Source: Bacteroidales bacterium
Lineage (GTDB): Bacteria > Bacteroidota > Bacteroidia > Bacteroidales > JAADJA01
Assembly: GCA_016933115.1 (NCBI GenBank)
Contig: JAFGBL010000080.1
Coordinates: 1-39,884, forward strand
DNA: 39,884 nt
Direction of reading: 5' to 3'
Below are positions 32,389 to 39,884 of this stretch, one piece after another. A program made the position numbers and the translations under genes. The notes under the pieces are model-generated. The model had not been told where the DNA came from, did no database searches, and saw nothing but the letters and a program-made list of their open reading frames with translations. Each line of letters begins with the position of its first letter. Within the stretch, counting starts at the first letter, position 1.

Positions 32389-34457
32389 CGCACGGTATAT
32401 GGAATTTTCAAATATACCAAAGTCCCTGAAGCCTCATTAAAGTTATCCAACAGGTCCCTGATTTCCATCGATATTTTTTTCTTCATCCGTTTGTTCAGTA
32501 TTTTAATGCGATCGCTTACAATAGAGGTCGCAAGCGATTTATGATTATTGTCCTGCTGCTTCAGAATTTCCTGAGCACGCTGTCTGCCGATACCATCATC
32601 TTCCACTTCCAGTTCAATCATGCCTTCTTTCAATTTGAACCTGACATTGATGTTTCCTTTTGATTCCTTGTGTTTGACGCCATGCTCAATGGCATTTTCA
32701 ATAAAGGGCTGAGCCAGCATGGGAGGGATCTGAGCACTTTCGGTGTCAAGCCGTTCATCTACTTCTATCGTATAATCAAATTTTTCAGGAAAACGTATCT
32801 TTTGAAGTTCGAGGTAATTTTCAATGGTGGATATCTCCTGCTCAAGGGGGACGAACTCCTCCACCGAGCTGTCAAGAATGTGTCGTACCAGTTTGGAAAA
32901 CCTTGCCAGGTATTTGCTGGCTTTATGAGGCTCTTCATTGATGATGGAATTCTGGATGCTGGCAAGTGAGTTGAAAATGAAATGAGGATTCATTTGGGTA
33001 CGTAGGAGACGCTGCTGTAAAAGCAGGGTTTGCTGGCTGCTTCGCAATTTGTTCTGACGAATTAAAACATAGGCCAGCAGAAGTATTAAAATCAACAATC
33101 CGCCTAGCCCAAATAAAATCCAACGGTTCTTTGCCAATTGCATCTCTTTCAGATCATTTTGCTGTGATAAAGAGGCTATCTGATCATCTTTTCGCTCTGA
33201 TTCATATCGTGTCTGAATTTCAATGGATTCCCTGTTACCTGTTAACACCCTGAGTGTATCTTTTGAATCCGAGCACGCCGATAGGTAAATCAAAGCCTCA
33301 CTAAGCTGCCCCTTTTTAAGAAACAATTTATACAGATGATCGTAAAGATTTACCGCCTGTCCGTAAATAGCCTCTTTCATTTGTTTTTTGGTAAAAGGCA
33401 GATATAGCTCACTACCCCAGGAAACAATGTATTTTAGGGAATCAAATCGATAATATGAACCATTACTGATCATCTCTTTCAGCAAGTCTTCCGACAGGAA
33501 AAAATAAAATTCTGCCTCCTTAGTCTTACCCGTCTTTGAATAAATTTCTCCAAGCTGGTATGATGCCAGCTGTGATTGTTTCAAAAACCCCCTTTCTGAA
33601 AACCATCGATAGGAATCTTTTAATAAACTTATTGCAGTATCCGTATTACCTACCTCAATGTATATTCCAGCCTTTCTCCGGGTATGTTCATGTTTCAGAG
33701 CGCTAATGCTCATGTTGGAATCCGGATAGTTCTCTGCCTGTTTGAAATAATAAAATGCACTGTCATTATTACCGAGTTCATAATAGCACATAGCCAACAA
33801 ACCATTATGCAACATCATATCCGTAATCTCGAAATTGTTTTTTATGCCGATATGTATATAATTCAAATAGATCGTTCGTGCAATATCAGATTGGCCAGTC
33901 ATACGATATGGCAACCCAACCCGCGAATAGATGGACATCGTATCCCTAAAATCCCCAATGGTTTTTCCATTGCTATCCTTAGTCCGGTAAACCGCCAGGG
34001 ATTTATGGATGAGTTCAAAGGTTTTTTCATAATTCCTTGCAAAAAAATGCACGGTAGCAATGTCCTCAAGTAATTGTGCTACAAGATATAAATTTCCCAG
34101 TGCTTCATAAATCGAAAGGGATTCCTGATAATAGTTGAGGGCTTTGGGATAATTACCATCATAAAATTCCATTCGGCCAAAATTACGCATAGCAGCAGCT
34201 TCACCCTCCGGGTTATCCAATTTTTCTGCCAGGTTCAGCGCTTGACCGGCATAATACCTGCAATCGTCTTTATTCTCGAACGAAAGGGAGGCCGCCAGAG
34301 CATTGAGGGTTTGAAGTTTATCTATGTTTTCTTGCGCTGGAAAAATCTTAAGAAGGCTGTCCACATCATACCATTCGATATCATTAAAAGCCTGAGAAAA
34401 AGAATATAACTGAGAAAAGAGGAAAATGATCGTAATAATGTTAACAGGTTTTTTCAC
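32385..34457 (-). CDS. LytS-type sensor histidine kinase with TPR sensor region (first copy)
   Basis: A 690-residue kinase and the second gene of the LytTR operon. It has a signal peptide (MKKPVNIITIIFLFSQLYSFSQ) and a TPR-type helical periplasmic region (about 30-420; e.g. GEAAAMRNFGRMEFYDGNY, ALNYYQESLSIYEALGNLY). A transmembrane helix follows near 457-477, then His_kinase phosphoacceptor His492 (QMNPHFIFNS) and HATPase motifs PFIENAIEHGVKHK and DDGIGRQRAQ. Translation starts at GTG 34457; the ATG two bases upstream reads ATG-TGA and cannot start the gene. The regulator stop TAA lies immediately before this start, so the two are coupled. TPR-LytS kinases are common in Bacteroidota and usually pair with a LytTR regulator, as here. 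Confidence 0.93.
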   Translation of the reverse strand: MKKPVNIITIIFLFSQLYSFSQAFNDIEWYDVDSLLKIFPAQENIDKLQTLNALAASLSFENKDDCRYYAGQALNLAEKLDNPEGEAAAMRNFGRMEFYDGNYPKALNYYQESLSIYEALGNLYLVAQLLEDIATVHFFARNYEKTFELIHKSLAVYRTKDSNGKTIGDFRDTMSIYSRVGLPYRMTGQSDIARTIYLNYIHIGIKNNFEITDMMLHNGLLAMCYYELGNNDSAFYYFKQAENYPDSNMSISALKHEHTRRKAGIYIEVGNTDTAISLLKDSYRWFSERGFLKQSQLASYQLGEIYSKTGKTKEAEFYFFLSEDLLKEMISNGSYYRFDSLKYIVSWGSELYLPFTKKQMKEAIYGQAVNLYDHLYKLFLKKGQLSEALIYLSACSDSKDTLRVLTGNRESIEIQTRYESERKDDQIASLSQQNDLKEMQLAKNRWILFGLGGLLILILLLAYVLIRQNKLRSSQQTLLLQQRLLRTQMNPHFIFNSLASIQNSIINEEPHKASKYLARFSKLVRHILDSSVEEFVPLEQEISTIENYLELQKIRFPEKFDYTIEVDERLDTESAQIPPMLAQPFIENAIEHGVKHKESKGNINVRFKLKEGMIELEVEDDGIGRQRAQEILKQQDNNHKSLATSIVSDRIKILNKRMKKKISMEIRDLLDNFNEASGTLVYLKIPYTVR

Positions 34458-34458
34458 A

Positions 34459-35244
34459 TTATTCGCTTAACCTTTCGAACAATTCCATCAGTTCCTCCCG
34501 TTTGCGGGATGCCACCGGGACTTTACTTTCATTTTCAAGCACCACATATCCTCCATCCCCTTTTTCAAACCTGTTGATATAGCGAATGTTGATCAGGAAT
34601 GATTTATGGATCCTGTAAAACCCGCTGTCTTTAAGCAATTCATCATATTCTTTAAGAAGGGTTGATACCATGATCTTCTTCCCGTTCAGCAGATGAACAG
34701 CCGTATAACTTCCTTCCGATTCACAAAAATTGATGTCCTGTACTTTCACGAGGTGAATGTTATCAAAAGTCCTGAGGATGATTTTCCGGTTTGCTTTATC
34801 ACCCGGCTGCATGTTTTCTTCCAGGGCATTTAGCTGGGTGCTGAAATCCTGCTGCATCAGTTTTTCTGCTTTACAAACCGCTTCAGTTAACTCATCGGCA
34901 TCCACCGGCTTTAACAAATAATCTATAGCGCTGAACCGGAAGGCTTTGATGGCAAACTGATCATAAGCGGTGACAAAAATCACCTTGAAATCGACCGGTT
35001 GCAATTGTTTCAGCAGGTCAAAACCGGTGCCGTCGTTCATTTTAATGTCGAGCAGGATCAGGTCAGGATGATGCTTTTGTATGGCTTCCATTCCGGTTTT
35101 CACACCATCAGCCTGAGCAACCAGTTTCACATTCGGACACGACTGCTTTACCAGCTTCTCTAAGGTCTGGCGCATGTGGGCTTCGTCATCGATGATGATG
35201 GTGCGGAGAATATTTAATTCCGAATTTTTCCTAAAAATACGCAT
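34459..35244 (-). CDS. LytTR-family response regulator
   Basis: A 261-residue regulator and the first gene of the operon. The receiver domain (about residues 12-130) has the acidic pocket Asp19-Asp20 (IIIDDEAHMRQ), phosphoacceptor Asp66 (LILLDIKMN), Thr92 (VTAYD) and Lys112 (LLKPVD). The LytTR DNA-binding domain covers about 154-258 (INFCESEGSYTAVHLLNGKK, GFYRIHKSFLINIRYINRF). LytTR domains bind pairs of 9-bp direct repeats spaced by about 12 bp. Three such repeats lie in front of this gene and three more in front of the adjacent exported protein gene. It is therefore likely to activate its own operon and that neighbour once phosphorylated by one or both kinases downstream. The ATG at 35244 follows a palindromic ATTAATATTAAT. 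Confidence 0.95.
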   Translation of the reverse strand: MRIFRKNSELNILRTIIIDDEAHMRQTLEKLVKQSCPNVKLVAQADGVKTGMEAIQKHHPDLILLDIKMNDGTGFDLLKQLQPVDFKVIFVTAYDQFAIKAFRFSAIDYLLKPVDADELTEAVCKAEKLMQQDFSTQLNALEENMQPGDKANRKIILRTFDNIHLVKVQDINFCESEGSYTAVHLLNGKKIMVSTLLKEYDELLKDSGFYRIHKSFLINIRYINRFEKGDGGYVVLENESKVPVASRKREELMELFERLSE

Positions 35245-35400
35245 TAATATTAATATTCCAAATTATCAAAAATTAAATATGAACAAGTCCGACCTGATCC
35301 AAAAGTCCAAAAATGACCTTAATTGGTTTTGGTTGGTTCATTTTCCAATCCAAAGAATACTTAACAATTTTTTAGCCTGCTTTTGGGATTTAAGCCAGGA

Positions 35401-35408
35401 TAAAGGTA
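35401..35408 (-). promoter_or_regulatory. Minus-7 box TACCTTTA of the LytTR operon
   Basis: On the minus strand TACCTTTA lies exactly 32 nt from the operator array, inside a GTAnnTTTATCC context shared with the beta-helix gene promoter. No consensus minus-33 TTTG is present, as expected for an activator-dependent promoter. Confidence 0.55.
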
Positions 35409-35440
35409 CAACATCCGTAAAGCAAAAATGAAACTGATTG

Positions 35441-35491
35441 ATAAACGCCGGGGTTGAGTTAGTGAACGTTGGCATTTGGTTAGTGAACGTA
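35441..35491 (-). promoter_or_regulatory. LytTR-type operator array, three 9-bp repeats at 21-bp period
   Basis: Read on the minus strand: TACGTTCAC (35483-35491), AACGTTCAC (35462-35470) and GGCGTTTAT (35441-35449), each separated by 12 nt. This matches the published LytTR half-site pattern [TA][AC][CA]GTTN[AG][TG] with 12-13 nt spacing at most positions. It lies upstream of the LytTR regulator gene. Confidence 0.75.
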
Positions 35492-35577
35492 AATATTATT
35501 TCAAATTTTCCAAAAAGGCAAATACTTTTCCGAATGCTGAAAATCCAAAAATAGATCTTTTTATACAGCCTGAGTTT

Positions 35578-35607
35578 CAAAAAAAACCGGCAGCCACCCG
35601 GCTGCCG
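35578..35607 (-). terminator. Strong terminator of the beta-helix protein gene
   Basis: CCGGCAGCC (35586-35594) and GGCTGCCGG (35599-35607) form a perfect 9-bp stem with a 4-nt loop. On the minus strand it is followed by eight T residues (35578-35585). Confidence 0.93.
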
Positions 35608-35629
35608 GCCAATACCCTGAAACAGACTT

Positions 35630-38338
35630 TTACAGTTTGATCAGTTTTCCGGTTTGATGCATGTTTCCGGCATCCAGTTTGATAAAATAGAGGCCGCTGT
35701 CGAGGTTATGAAAATTAAATGACATGTTGTACTCGCCGGCCGACTGAACCTGGCTGGTCAGGGTTTTGATTCTCTCTCCCCGGGTATTCAGAAGCGAGAT
35801 GGTCACCTGTCCGGTTAAGGGCAAATGGTAATGAATGGAAGTATTATCCCGGACAGGGTTCGGATAAATCATTATTGTTTCATGGCTGGTGATCATATTG
35901 TCTTCAAAACCGGTAAAGAAAATTTCGTAAGCACCCATCTCAATCCTGCCATCGGATTTCCTTGGATTCCCGCACAAACAATATTCAGGTAAATATTCAT
36001 CATAATACCAGGCAGAAGTATCGGGTGTACCCATATTGTAGCAGGGAGATTCGAGCGGGATCATAAAAGGATGCTCCTCGTTACCCGCAAACAGTGGGTC
36101 TTCATCCAGGTTGAACAAATATTCTCCAATAAAGGGTAATCCTGCAAAACCTTCTTCACCCCCTTCTATGTCGCAGTAATAAAATCCCGGTGTACTCTGC
36201 TGGTTGGATAAATAAACTTCATTACCATAAAGAGATGCTTCGTTATCCCACATGATGGTATTGATAACCTGTGGATTGGAATTCAAGTAGAAATAAAGTG
36301 CCCCACCCAGTTCAGCCTGGTTATTGACAATCGTGCTGTTTATTAAAATACCATTGCTATTTTCATAAAAAGCCATGGCGCCACCTTTGGGAGATTCATT
36401 GTTGTAAAACAGGCAATTGGATATAATGGGATTGGAGCCCAGATAAACAAGCAAAGCCCCTGCATAATCCATTCCATAATTATCATAGAATATACAATTT
36501 TGTATAAATGGACTGGAATTCCACAGAGCGATGGCACCGCCGCACGTTACATATTGTGAACTGTATTGGTCTGCAATACTATTTCTGAATGTTGAGTTGT
36601 AAATTTCAATATCATCATAATCGCGGACTGCAAAAATTCCTCCGCTGTTATACTCTCCTCCCCCCATTGCTCTTCCATACTGGAAAATACAATAATCAAA
36701 AAAAGAAGTTTCGCTGGTGGTCGCAGTTCCATCATAGTCGAAACCATCCCAGTATATATTCGGATTGGAGGCGGTAAACATGATCGGGTTACCGGTCGTT
36801 CCCTCAGCATTCAGGCAACCTTGCACCGTAATATGGTAAGGCCCACGAACACCTACCCGAACACCTGGTTCAATGGTCAGGGTCTCACCGTTCTCGATGG
36901 TCAAGTGGCCTTCAACATAATAAGGAGAACCATCCAGAGACCAGGTGCCACTGATAGTTCCTTGGGGGATGAACGTCGCTTGTTCATGCACAGCCATCAC
37001 AGTTCCCTCGGTAATTTCATAAATACCACCATCCCTACCATTTTCTTCATCTTCATATAAATCCACAAAATGTATCGCTGAAGTATTGGTTTTCAACATA
37101 TGTGTTCCAAGGTCTATCATAAATGACTGGGCTAACAATTGTGCATCTTCAGAAGCATTTTGAGAAATATTGATAACCTTCCCAATGGATGTTTCACTTG
37201 ACCAATATGTGCTCATGGAGAATAACCTGTTTGTATCCTGCAAAAATGACAGGATAGGTTCACCATTAAATTCTATGGTAATTATATTATTGTAATAGTT
37301 ACTCCAGTTATCATCCCAGTCTTCCCCTTCTACATCAGGTCCCAGGCTGTTCAAAGTATATTTTGCTTTCAGATCCTCGATTAAATATCCACGGTAATCA
37401 AGCTGAATAAGGGTATTGAAAAATCCTGTTGAACCTTCCATAAAATGACCCAGGCAGGCATTGGGGTCCGGATCGATATCATCATAATCCAAAGAAGCGC
37501 CATAATATAGCTGAGTGTTATGTCCATTTCCATATGGTTCAGGTCCGGTACCATCAGCATCCCATCCAACAAATCCTTCATGGTCGGCATTCAGACCCTG
37601 AAATGGAATTTGTGGATTGCCTGTTTCGAGAATTCCATTAATTACATTATAATAGGCCCCAGCCCTTCCGTTACCGCTAAATGATTGTCCAAAAGACGTC
37701 TGGTACAATGTCCTGATCTCTTTGCCATCCAGGTCTTGCAGGAAGGCTTGCGCAATTTCCCATGCCGGTGTTCCAAATTCTGCTATATTGTTTAGGGGAG
37801 CAAAAGCCGATTCTACATGCCAATTACCTCCCAGCGTATTGATATACATATTGGCATAATTCATTATTCCTGCCAATATGGGCGAACCATCCAGCTCGAA
37901 AAAGAAATTAATATCGTAATAATTGGAATAAGCCCAATCATTCATAAAAAACCAGTCGATACCTTCAATATCGTTGCCCAGTGTTGTCAATTCATACTTG
38001 CCCTTTACCTGGTCCGGTGTAAATCCATGATTGGTTAACGCTTGCTCAAACAAAGGGAATCCGGTCATGCCGGAGAGAAAGTGGAAACAGGCATGGTCGG
38101 GGTTTCCTGTAATGTAATCATGCGAAGAACCGTAATAAAACTGGTTGGTGAATCCCGGCGCTGGCACAAGGTGCCCTGTTGCAGCCGGTTCCGGCCCCGA
38201 TCCATCGGCATTCCAGCCGGCTATCCCTTCACCTTGAGAAACTGGGCCCGCAAACTGTATTTGTTGCTGAGCATAAATAAAATTAATGGCCAATAAAATG
38301 GCGGTAATCAATGCTAATGTTTTTGTAAAAGGTTTCAT
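35630..38338 (-). CDS. T9SS-exported protein: duplicated unknown domain plus parallel beta-helix
   Basis: A 902-residue secreted protein with signal peptide residues 1-23 (ending FIYAQ). Two related domains of about 200 residues start near 29 and 246. They share GWNADGSGPEP/GWDADGTGPEP (41-51, 258-268), QFYYGSSHDY/QLYYGASLDY and TLGNDIEGIDW/SLGPDVEGEDW; I do not recognise the family. Residues about 455-730 form a right-handed parallel beta-helix with repeated GGAIALWNSSPFIQNCIFYDN-type coils. Residues 822-902 are a T9SS type A sorting domain (IMIYPNPVRDNTSIHYH). AAGGAGG lies 4 nt before the ATG, an unusually strong ribosome-binding site for this phylum. Three LytTR-type repeats lie 90-140 bp upstream, so it is the likely target of the neighbouring two-component system. 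No polysaccharide-lyase catalytic motif was identified. Confidence 0.85.
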   Translation of the reverse strand: MKPFTKTLALITAILLAINFIYAQQQIQFAGPVSQGEGIAGWNADGSGPEPAATGHLVPAPGFTNQFYYGSSHDYITGNPDHACFHFLSGMTGFPLFEQALTNHGFTPDQVKGKYELTTLGNDIEGIDWFFMNDWAYSNYYDINFFFELDGSPILAGIMNYANMYINTLGGNWHVESAFAPLNNIAEFGTPAWEIAQAFLQDLDGKEIRTLYQTSFGQSFSGNGRAGAYYNVINGILETGNPQIPFQGLNADHEGFVGWDADGTGPEPYGNGHNTQLYYGASLDYDDIDPDPNACLGHFMEGSTGFFNTLIQLDYRGYLIEDLKAKYTLNSLGPDVEGEDWDDNWSNYYNNIITIEFNGEPILSFLQDTNRLFSMSTYWSSETSIGKVINISQNASEDAQLLAQSFMIDLGTHMLKTNTSAIHFVDLYEDEENGRDGGIYEITEGTVMAVHEQATFIPQGTISGTWSLDGSPYYVEGHLTIENGETLTIEPGVRVGVRGPYHITVQGCLNAEGTTGNPIMFTASNPNIYWDGFDYDGTATTSETSFFDYCIFQYGRAMGGGEYNSGGIFAVRDYDDIEIYNSTFRNSIADQYSSQYVTCGGAIALWNSSPFIQNCIFYDNYGMDYAGALLVYLGSNPIISNCLFYNNESPKGGAMAFYENSNGILINSTIVNNQAELGGALYFYLNSNPQVINTIMWDNEASLYGNEVYLSNQQSTPGFYYCDIEGGEEGFAGLPFIGEYLFNLDEDPLFAGNEEHPFMIPLESPCYNMGTPDTSAWYYDEYLPEYCLCGNPRKSDGRIEMGAYEIFFTGFEDNMITSHETIMIYPNPVRDNTSIHYHLPLTGQVTISLLNTRGERIKTLTSQVQSAGEYNMSFNFHNLDSGLYFIKLDAGNMHQTGKLIKL

Positions 38339-38342
38339 AACC

Positions 38343-38349
38343 CCTCCTT
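38343..38349 (-). promoter_or_regulatory. Strong Shine-Dalgarno sequence AAGGAGG
   Basis: On the minus strand AAGGAGGGGTTATG places a full anti-16S match 4 nt before the start codon of the beta-helix gene. Most other genes in the window have no such site. Confidence 0.6.
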
Positions 38350-38387
38350 GTTTTAAATGGTTAATAACTTGACTGATTAAACACGGA

Positions 38388-38395
38388 TAAATTTA
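38388..38395 (-). promoter_or_regulatory. Minus-7 box TAAATTTA of the beta-helix gene
   Basis: TAAATTTA lies exactly 32 nt from the three-repeat array, in the same GTAnnTTTATCC context as the LytTR operon promoter. No consensus minus-33 element is present. Confidence 0.55.
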
Positions 38396-38427
38396 CGAAA
38401 CCGCGAAGACGATAATGAAACAGATGT

Positions 38428-38478
38428 GTGAACGCTGGAAAATTCAGGATGAACGCCGGGGATAAATTTGTGAACGTA
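38428..38478 (-). promoter_or_regulatory. LytTR-type operator array of the beta-helix gene
   Basis: Read on the minus strand: TACGTTCAC (38470-38478), GGCGTTCAT (38449-38457) and AGCGTTCAC (38428-38436), each separated by 12 nt. Repeat period, orientation and distance to the minus-7 box are the same as in the array upstream of the LytTR gene. Confidence 0.75.
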
Positions 38479-38602
38479 GAAATTATTACAATTTCTCATT
38501 TATGAATCTGAGAAATTTGATATCAAATTTGCAATCAAATAACGGATACAGGAAGAAATAATTATGGCCTTTTAAAATACAGTAAATAGAATTTCGATCT
38601 TC

Positions 38603-38620
38603 GCCTGCCTGCCGGACAGG
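38603..38620. repeat. GC-rich hairpin motif downstream of nfo
   Basis: CCTG (38608-38611) pairs with CAGG (38617-38620). The 13-mer GCCTGCCTGCCGG (38603-38615) matches 12 of 13 bases of 7172-7184 inside the small element near mrdA, suggesting a dispersed repeat. It may act as a weak terminator for nfo. Confidence 0.4.
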
Positions 38621-38646
38621 ATTAACGAATTAAGATTTAGGAAGTC

Positions 38647-39489
38647 TTAGCTGATCAAGCCGTAAAGCCAATCAATTTCCCTGGCCCACAAGCTGTCATC
38701 CGGTGTTTCAAGGACGATGGGCATGTTATCGAAGCGTGGATCGTTCATCATTCGTTTGAAGACTTCTTCACCCAACAAGCCTTTCCCAATACTGTCATGC
38801 CGGTCTACCCGGCTTCCGAATTCCTTTTTTGTATCGTTCAAATGAATGCCCCTCAGATATTTGAATCCTACAATTTTATCAAATTCCTCGAATGTCTTTT
38901 TGTAGCCTTCTTCTGTTTTGATGTCATACCCTGCTGAGTAGGTATGGCAAGTATCCAGGCAAACACCGATCCGGCTTTTATCTTCAACTTTTTCAATGAT
39001 ATGGGCCAGATGTTCAAATTTGTAACCAACATTGCTTCCCTGCCCGGCGGTATTTTCAATAACGGCTGTAACGCCTTTCGTTTTTCCCAGGGTGATATTA
39101 ACGGATTCGGCAATCAGGTCGAGGCATTCTTCCTCTGAAATTTGTTTAAGGTGGGCCCCGGGATGAAAATTCAGCAATTGAATTCCCAATTGTTCGCAAC
39201 GCCTCATTTCATCCAGGAAACTATTTCTTGAAATCTTCAATTTATCGGGGTCGGGGTTGCCAAGATTGATCAGGTAACTATCGTGCGGGATGATATGTTC
39301 CGGGCCAAAACCGTACTTTTTACAATTTTCCTTAAACCCGGCGATATTTTCTTCAGTCAATGCTTTAGAGAACCATTGCTTTTGATTTTTAGTAAATAAT
39401 GCAAATGCTTTTGCTCCAATTTCATGGGCGTTGACAGGTGCATTTTCCACACCTCCTGATGCACTCACGTGAGCTCCGACGTATTTCAT
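38647..39489 (-). CDS. nfo: Endonuclease IV (AP endonuclease)
   Basis: A 280-residue TIM-barrel zinc enzyme of normal length for Nfo. Metal-binding and signature segments are visible in order: [77 protein letters not shown] and PIVLETPDD. It cleaves DNA 5' to abasic sites in base-excision repair, after glycosylases such as the Ung encoded at 19186. A TAATTTTG box on the minus strand (plus-strand 39504-39511) could be the minus-7 element and would leave a leader of about 8 nt. The gene appears monocistronic. Confidence 0.96.
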   Translation of the reverse strand: MKYVGAHVSASGGVENAPVNAHEIGAKAFALFTKNQKQWFSKALTEENIAGFKENCKKYGFGPEHIIPHDSYLINLGNPDPDKLKISRNSFLDEMRRCEQLGIQLLNFHPGAHLKQISEEECLDLIAESVNITLGKTKGVTAVIENTAGQGSNVGYKFEHLAHIIEKVEDKSRIGVCLDTCHTYSAGYDIKTEEGYKKTFEEFDKIVGFKYLRGIHLNDTKKEFGSRVDRHDSIGKGLLGEEVFKRMMNDPRFDNMPIVLETPDDSLWAREIDWLYGLIS

Positions 39490-39702
39490 ATGTTATGTTT
39501 TGTCAAAATTAAGCAAATTGGTTTTCTATATATAACCAACATTTAAATTGAGCAACTGTTTAATATGAATATAAAAAGAAGATTATTTTTCATTGCACTG
39601 CTTTGAGGTGCGGCGCCTGAATCAATTTGCCCTGCCCTTCTGTACATGCCGAAGGTCAACAAGGATTTATAAATACCGCGCATTCAAATATTAGTTTTTA
39701 TG

Positions 39703-39710
39703 TAATTTTG
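39703..39710 (+). promoter_or_regulatory. Candidate minus-7 box TAATTTTG for queD
   Basis: TAATTTTG fits TAnnTTTG and would place the start about 8 nt before the ATG at 39725. No clear minus-33 TTTG and no preQ1 riboswitch-like structure were seen. Confidence 0.35.
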
Positions 39711-39724
39711 ACACTTTTTAAGAT

Positions 39725-39884
39725 ATGGTAAAAATCAGAGTCACCAAAGAATTCACCTTCGAAATGGCCCACGCACTGCTGGGTTATGACGGTTCATGCA
39801 AATATGTGCATGGGCATTCCTACGGTCTTTCTGTTACCGTTATCGGGAAACCAATAACAGACGACTCTAATCCGAAGTTGGGCA
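39725..39884 (+). CDS. queD: 6-carboxytetrahydropterin synthase (QueD/PTPS family), N-terminal fragment
   Basis: The first 53 codons lie in the window and the rest is cut off. The product begins MVKIRVTKEFTFEMAHALLG and continues GSCKYVHGHSYGLSVTV. His16, His29 and His31 fit the zinc-ligand and HGHSY motifs of the 6-pyruvoyltetrahydropterin synthase fold, and Cys25 fits the catalytic Cys. QueD makes 6-carboxy-tetrahydropterin for queuosine biosynthesis. A PTPS with a pterin role cannot be excluded from this fragment, although QueD is the usual form in Bacteroidota. Confidence 0.88.
   Translation, partial: MVKIRVTKEFTFEMAHALLGYDGSCKYVHGHSYGLSVTVIGKPITDDSNPKLG

Larger units (their letters stand above)
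35245..35577. other. Regulatory region and leader of the LytTR operon
   Basis: No gene is supported. It holds the three-repeat operator array, a TAnnTTTA minus-7 box and a leader of roughly 150 nt before the LytTR start. I saw no conserved RNA structure in the leader. Confidence 0.6.
38339..38646. other. Intergenic region upstream of the beta-helix gene
   Basis: No gene is supported. It holds, from left to right, the Shine-Dalgarno sequence, the minus-7 box, the three-repeat array and an AT-rich stretch, ending in a GC-rich hairpin motif near 38603-38620 downstream of nfo. Confidence 0.6.

Noticed and set aside
35441..35491. The 21-bp repeats as a short CRISPR array
   Set aside because: Conserved units are only 9 bp with 12-nt spacers and three copies, there are no cas genes, and the same array recurs at fixed distance from a promoter box.
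39490..39724. preQ1 riboswitch upstream of queD
   Set aside because: No compact pseudoknot-like hairpin with an A-rich tail could be found; only a minus-7-like box and a 6-bp inverted pair (39518-39539) are visible.

Overview
The window looks like chromosomal DNA from an AT-rich member of the Bacteroidota. Four proteins end in type IX secretion (T9SS) type A sorting domains. Promoters fit the Bacteroidota consensus (TTTG, about 19-21 nt, TAnnTTTG), and Shine-Dalgarno sequences are mostly absent. LytS/LytTR signalling, a BlaI/M56 pair and a fused LeuC-LeuD-type hydratase also fit. The exact order or genus cannot be read from the sequence. There is no rRNA, tRNA, CRISPR array, prophage or intact insertion sequence.

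Layout. 1-2813 (minus): a truncated sensor with regulator-propeller repeats, a small protein of four 25-residue helical repeats, and a radical SAM enzyme. 2950-3924 (plus): a polyprenyl diphosphate synthase. 3934-7007 (minus): rodA and mrdA of the elongasome, without mreBCD beside them; a 174-bp element with terminal inverted repeats lies just upstream. 7311-11666 (minus): a probable operon of an isocitrate/isopropylmalate dehydrogenase, an HD-like protein, a PrsW-type membrane protease and a fused aconitase-superfamily hydratase. 12162-17885 (plus): two large T9SS cargo proteins, then a terminator. 18068-24677: an outer-membrane-type protein, a 42-residue lipoprotein, ung, a glutathione peroxidase, a MATE exporter, a transglutaminase-like lipoprotein and a secreted endonuclease I. 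24898-29327 (plus): a blaI-type repressor and M56 peptidase under a double-operator promoter, then an MsbA-like ABC exporter. 29574-30344: a PAS-LuxR regulator. 30346-35244 (minus): an operon of a LytTR response regulator and two tandem LytS-type kinases with TPR sensor regions. 35630-38338 (minus): a T9SS-exported protein with a duplicated unknown domain and a beta-helix. 38647-39884: nfo and the start of queD.

Main discovery. The promoter of the LytTR operon and the promoter of the adjacent exported beta-helix gene share one architecture. Each has three 9-bp direct repeats (consensus near NRCGTTYAY) at an exact 21-bp period, then exactly 32 nt, then a TAnnTTTA minus-7 box. This is the expected geometry of LytTR operators. 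It suggests that the two-kinase LytTR system activates itself and its neighbouring surface protein. A third region, upstream of the T9SS operon at 12162, has a more diverged three-unit array with the same 21-bp period and the same 32-nt distance to a perfect minus-7 box. Together these outline a candidate LytTR regulon of T9SS-exported proteins.
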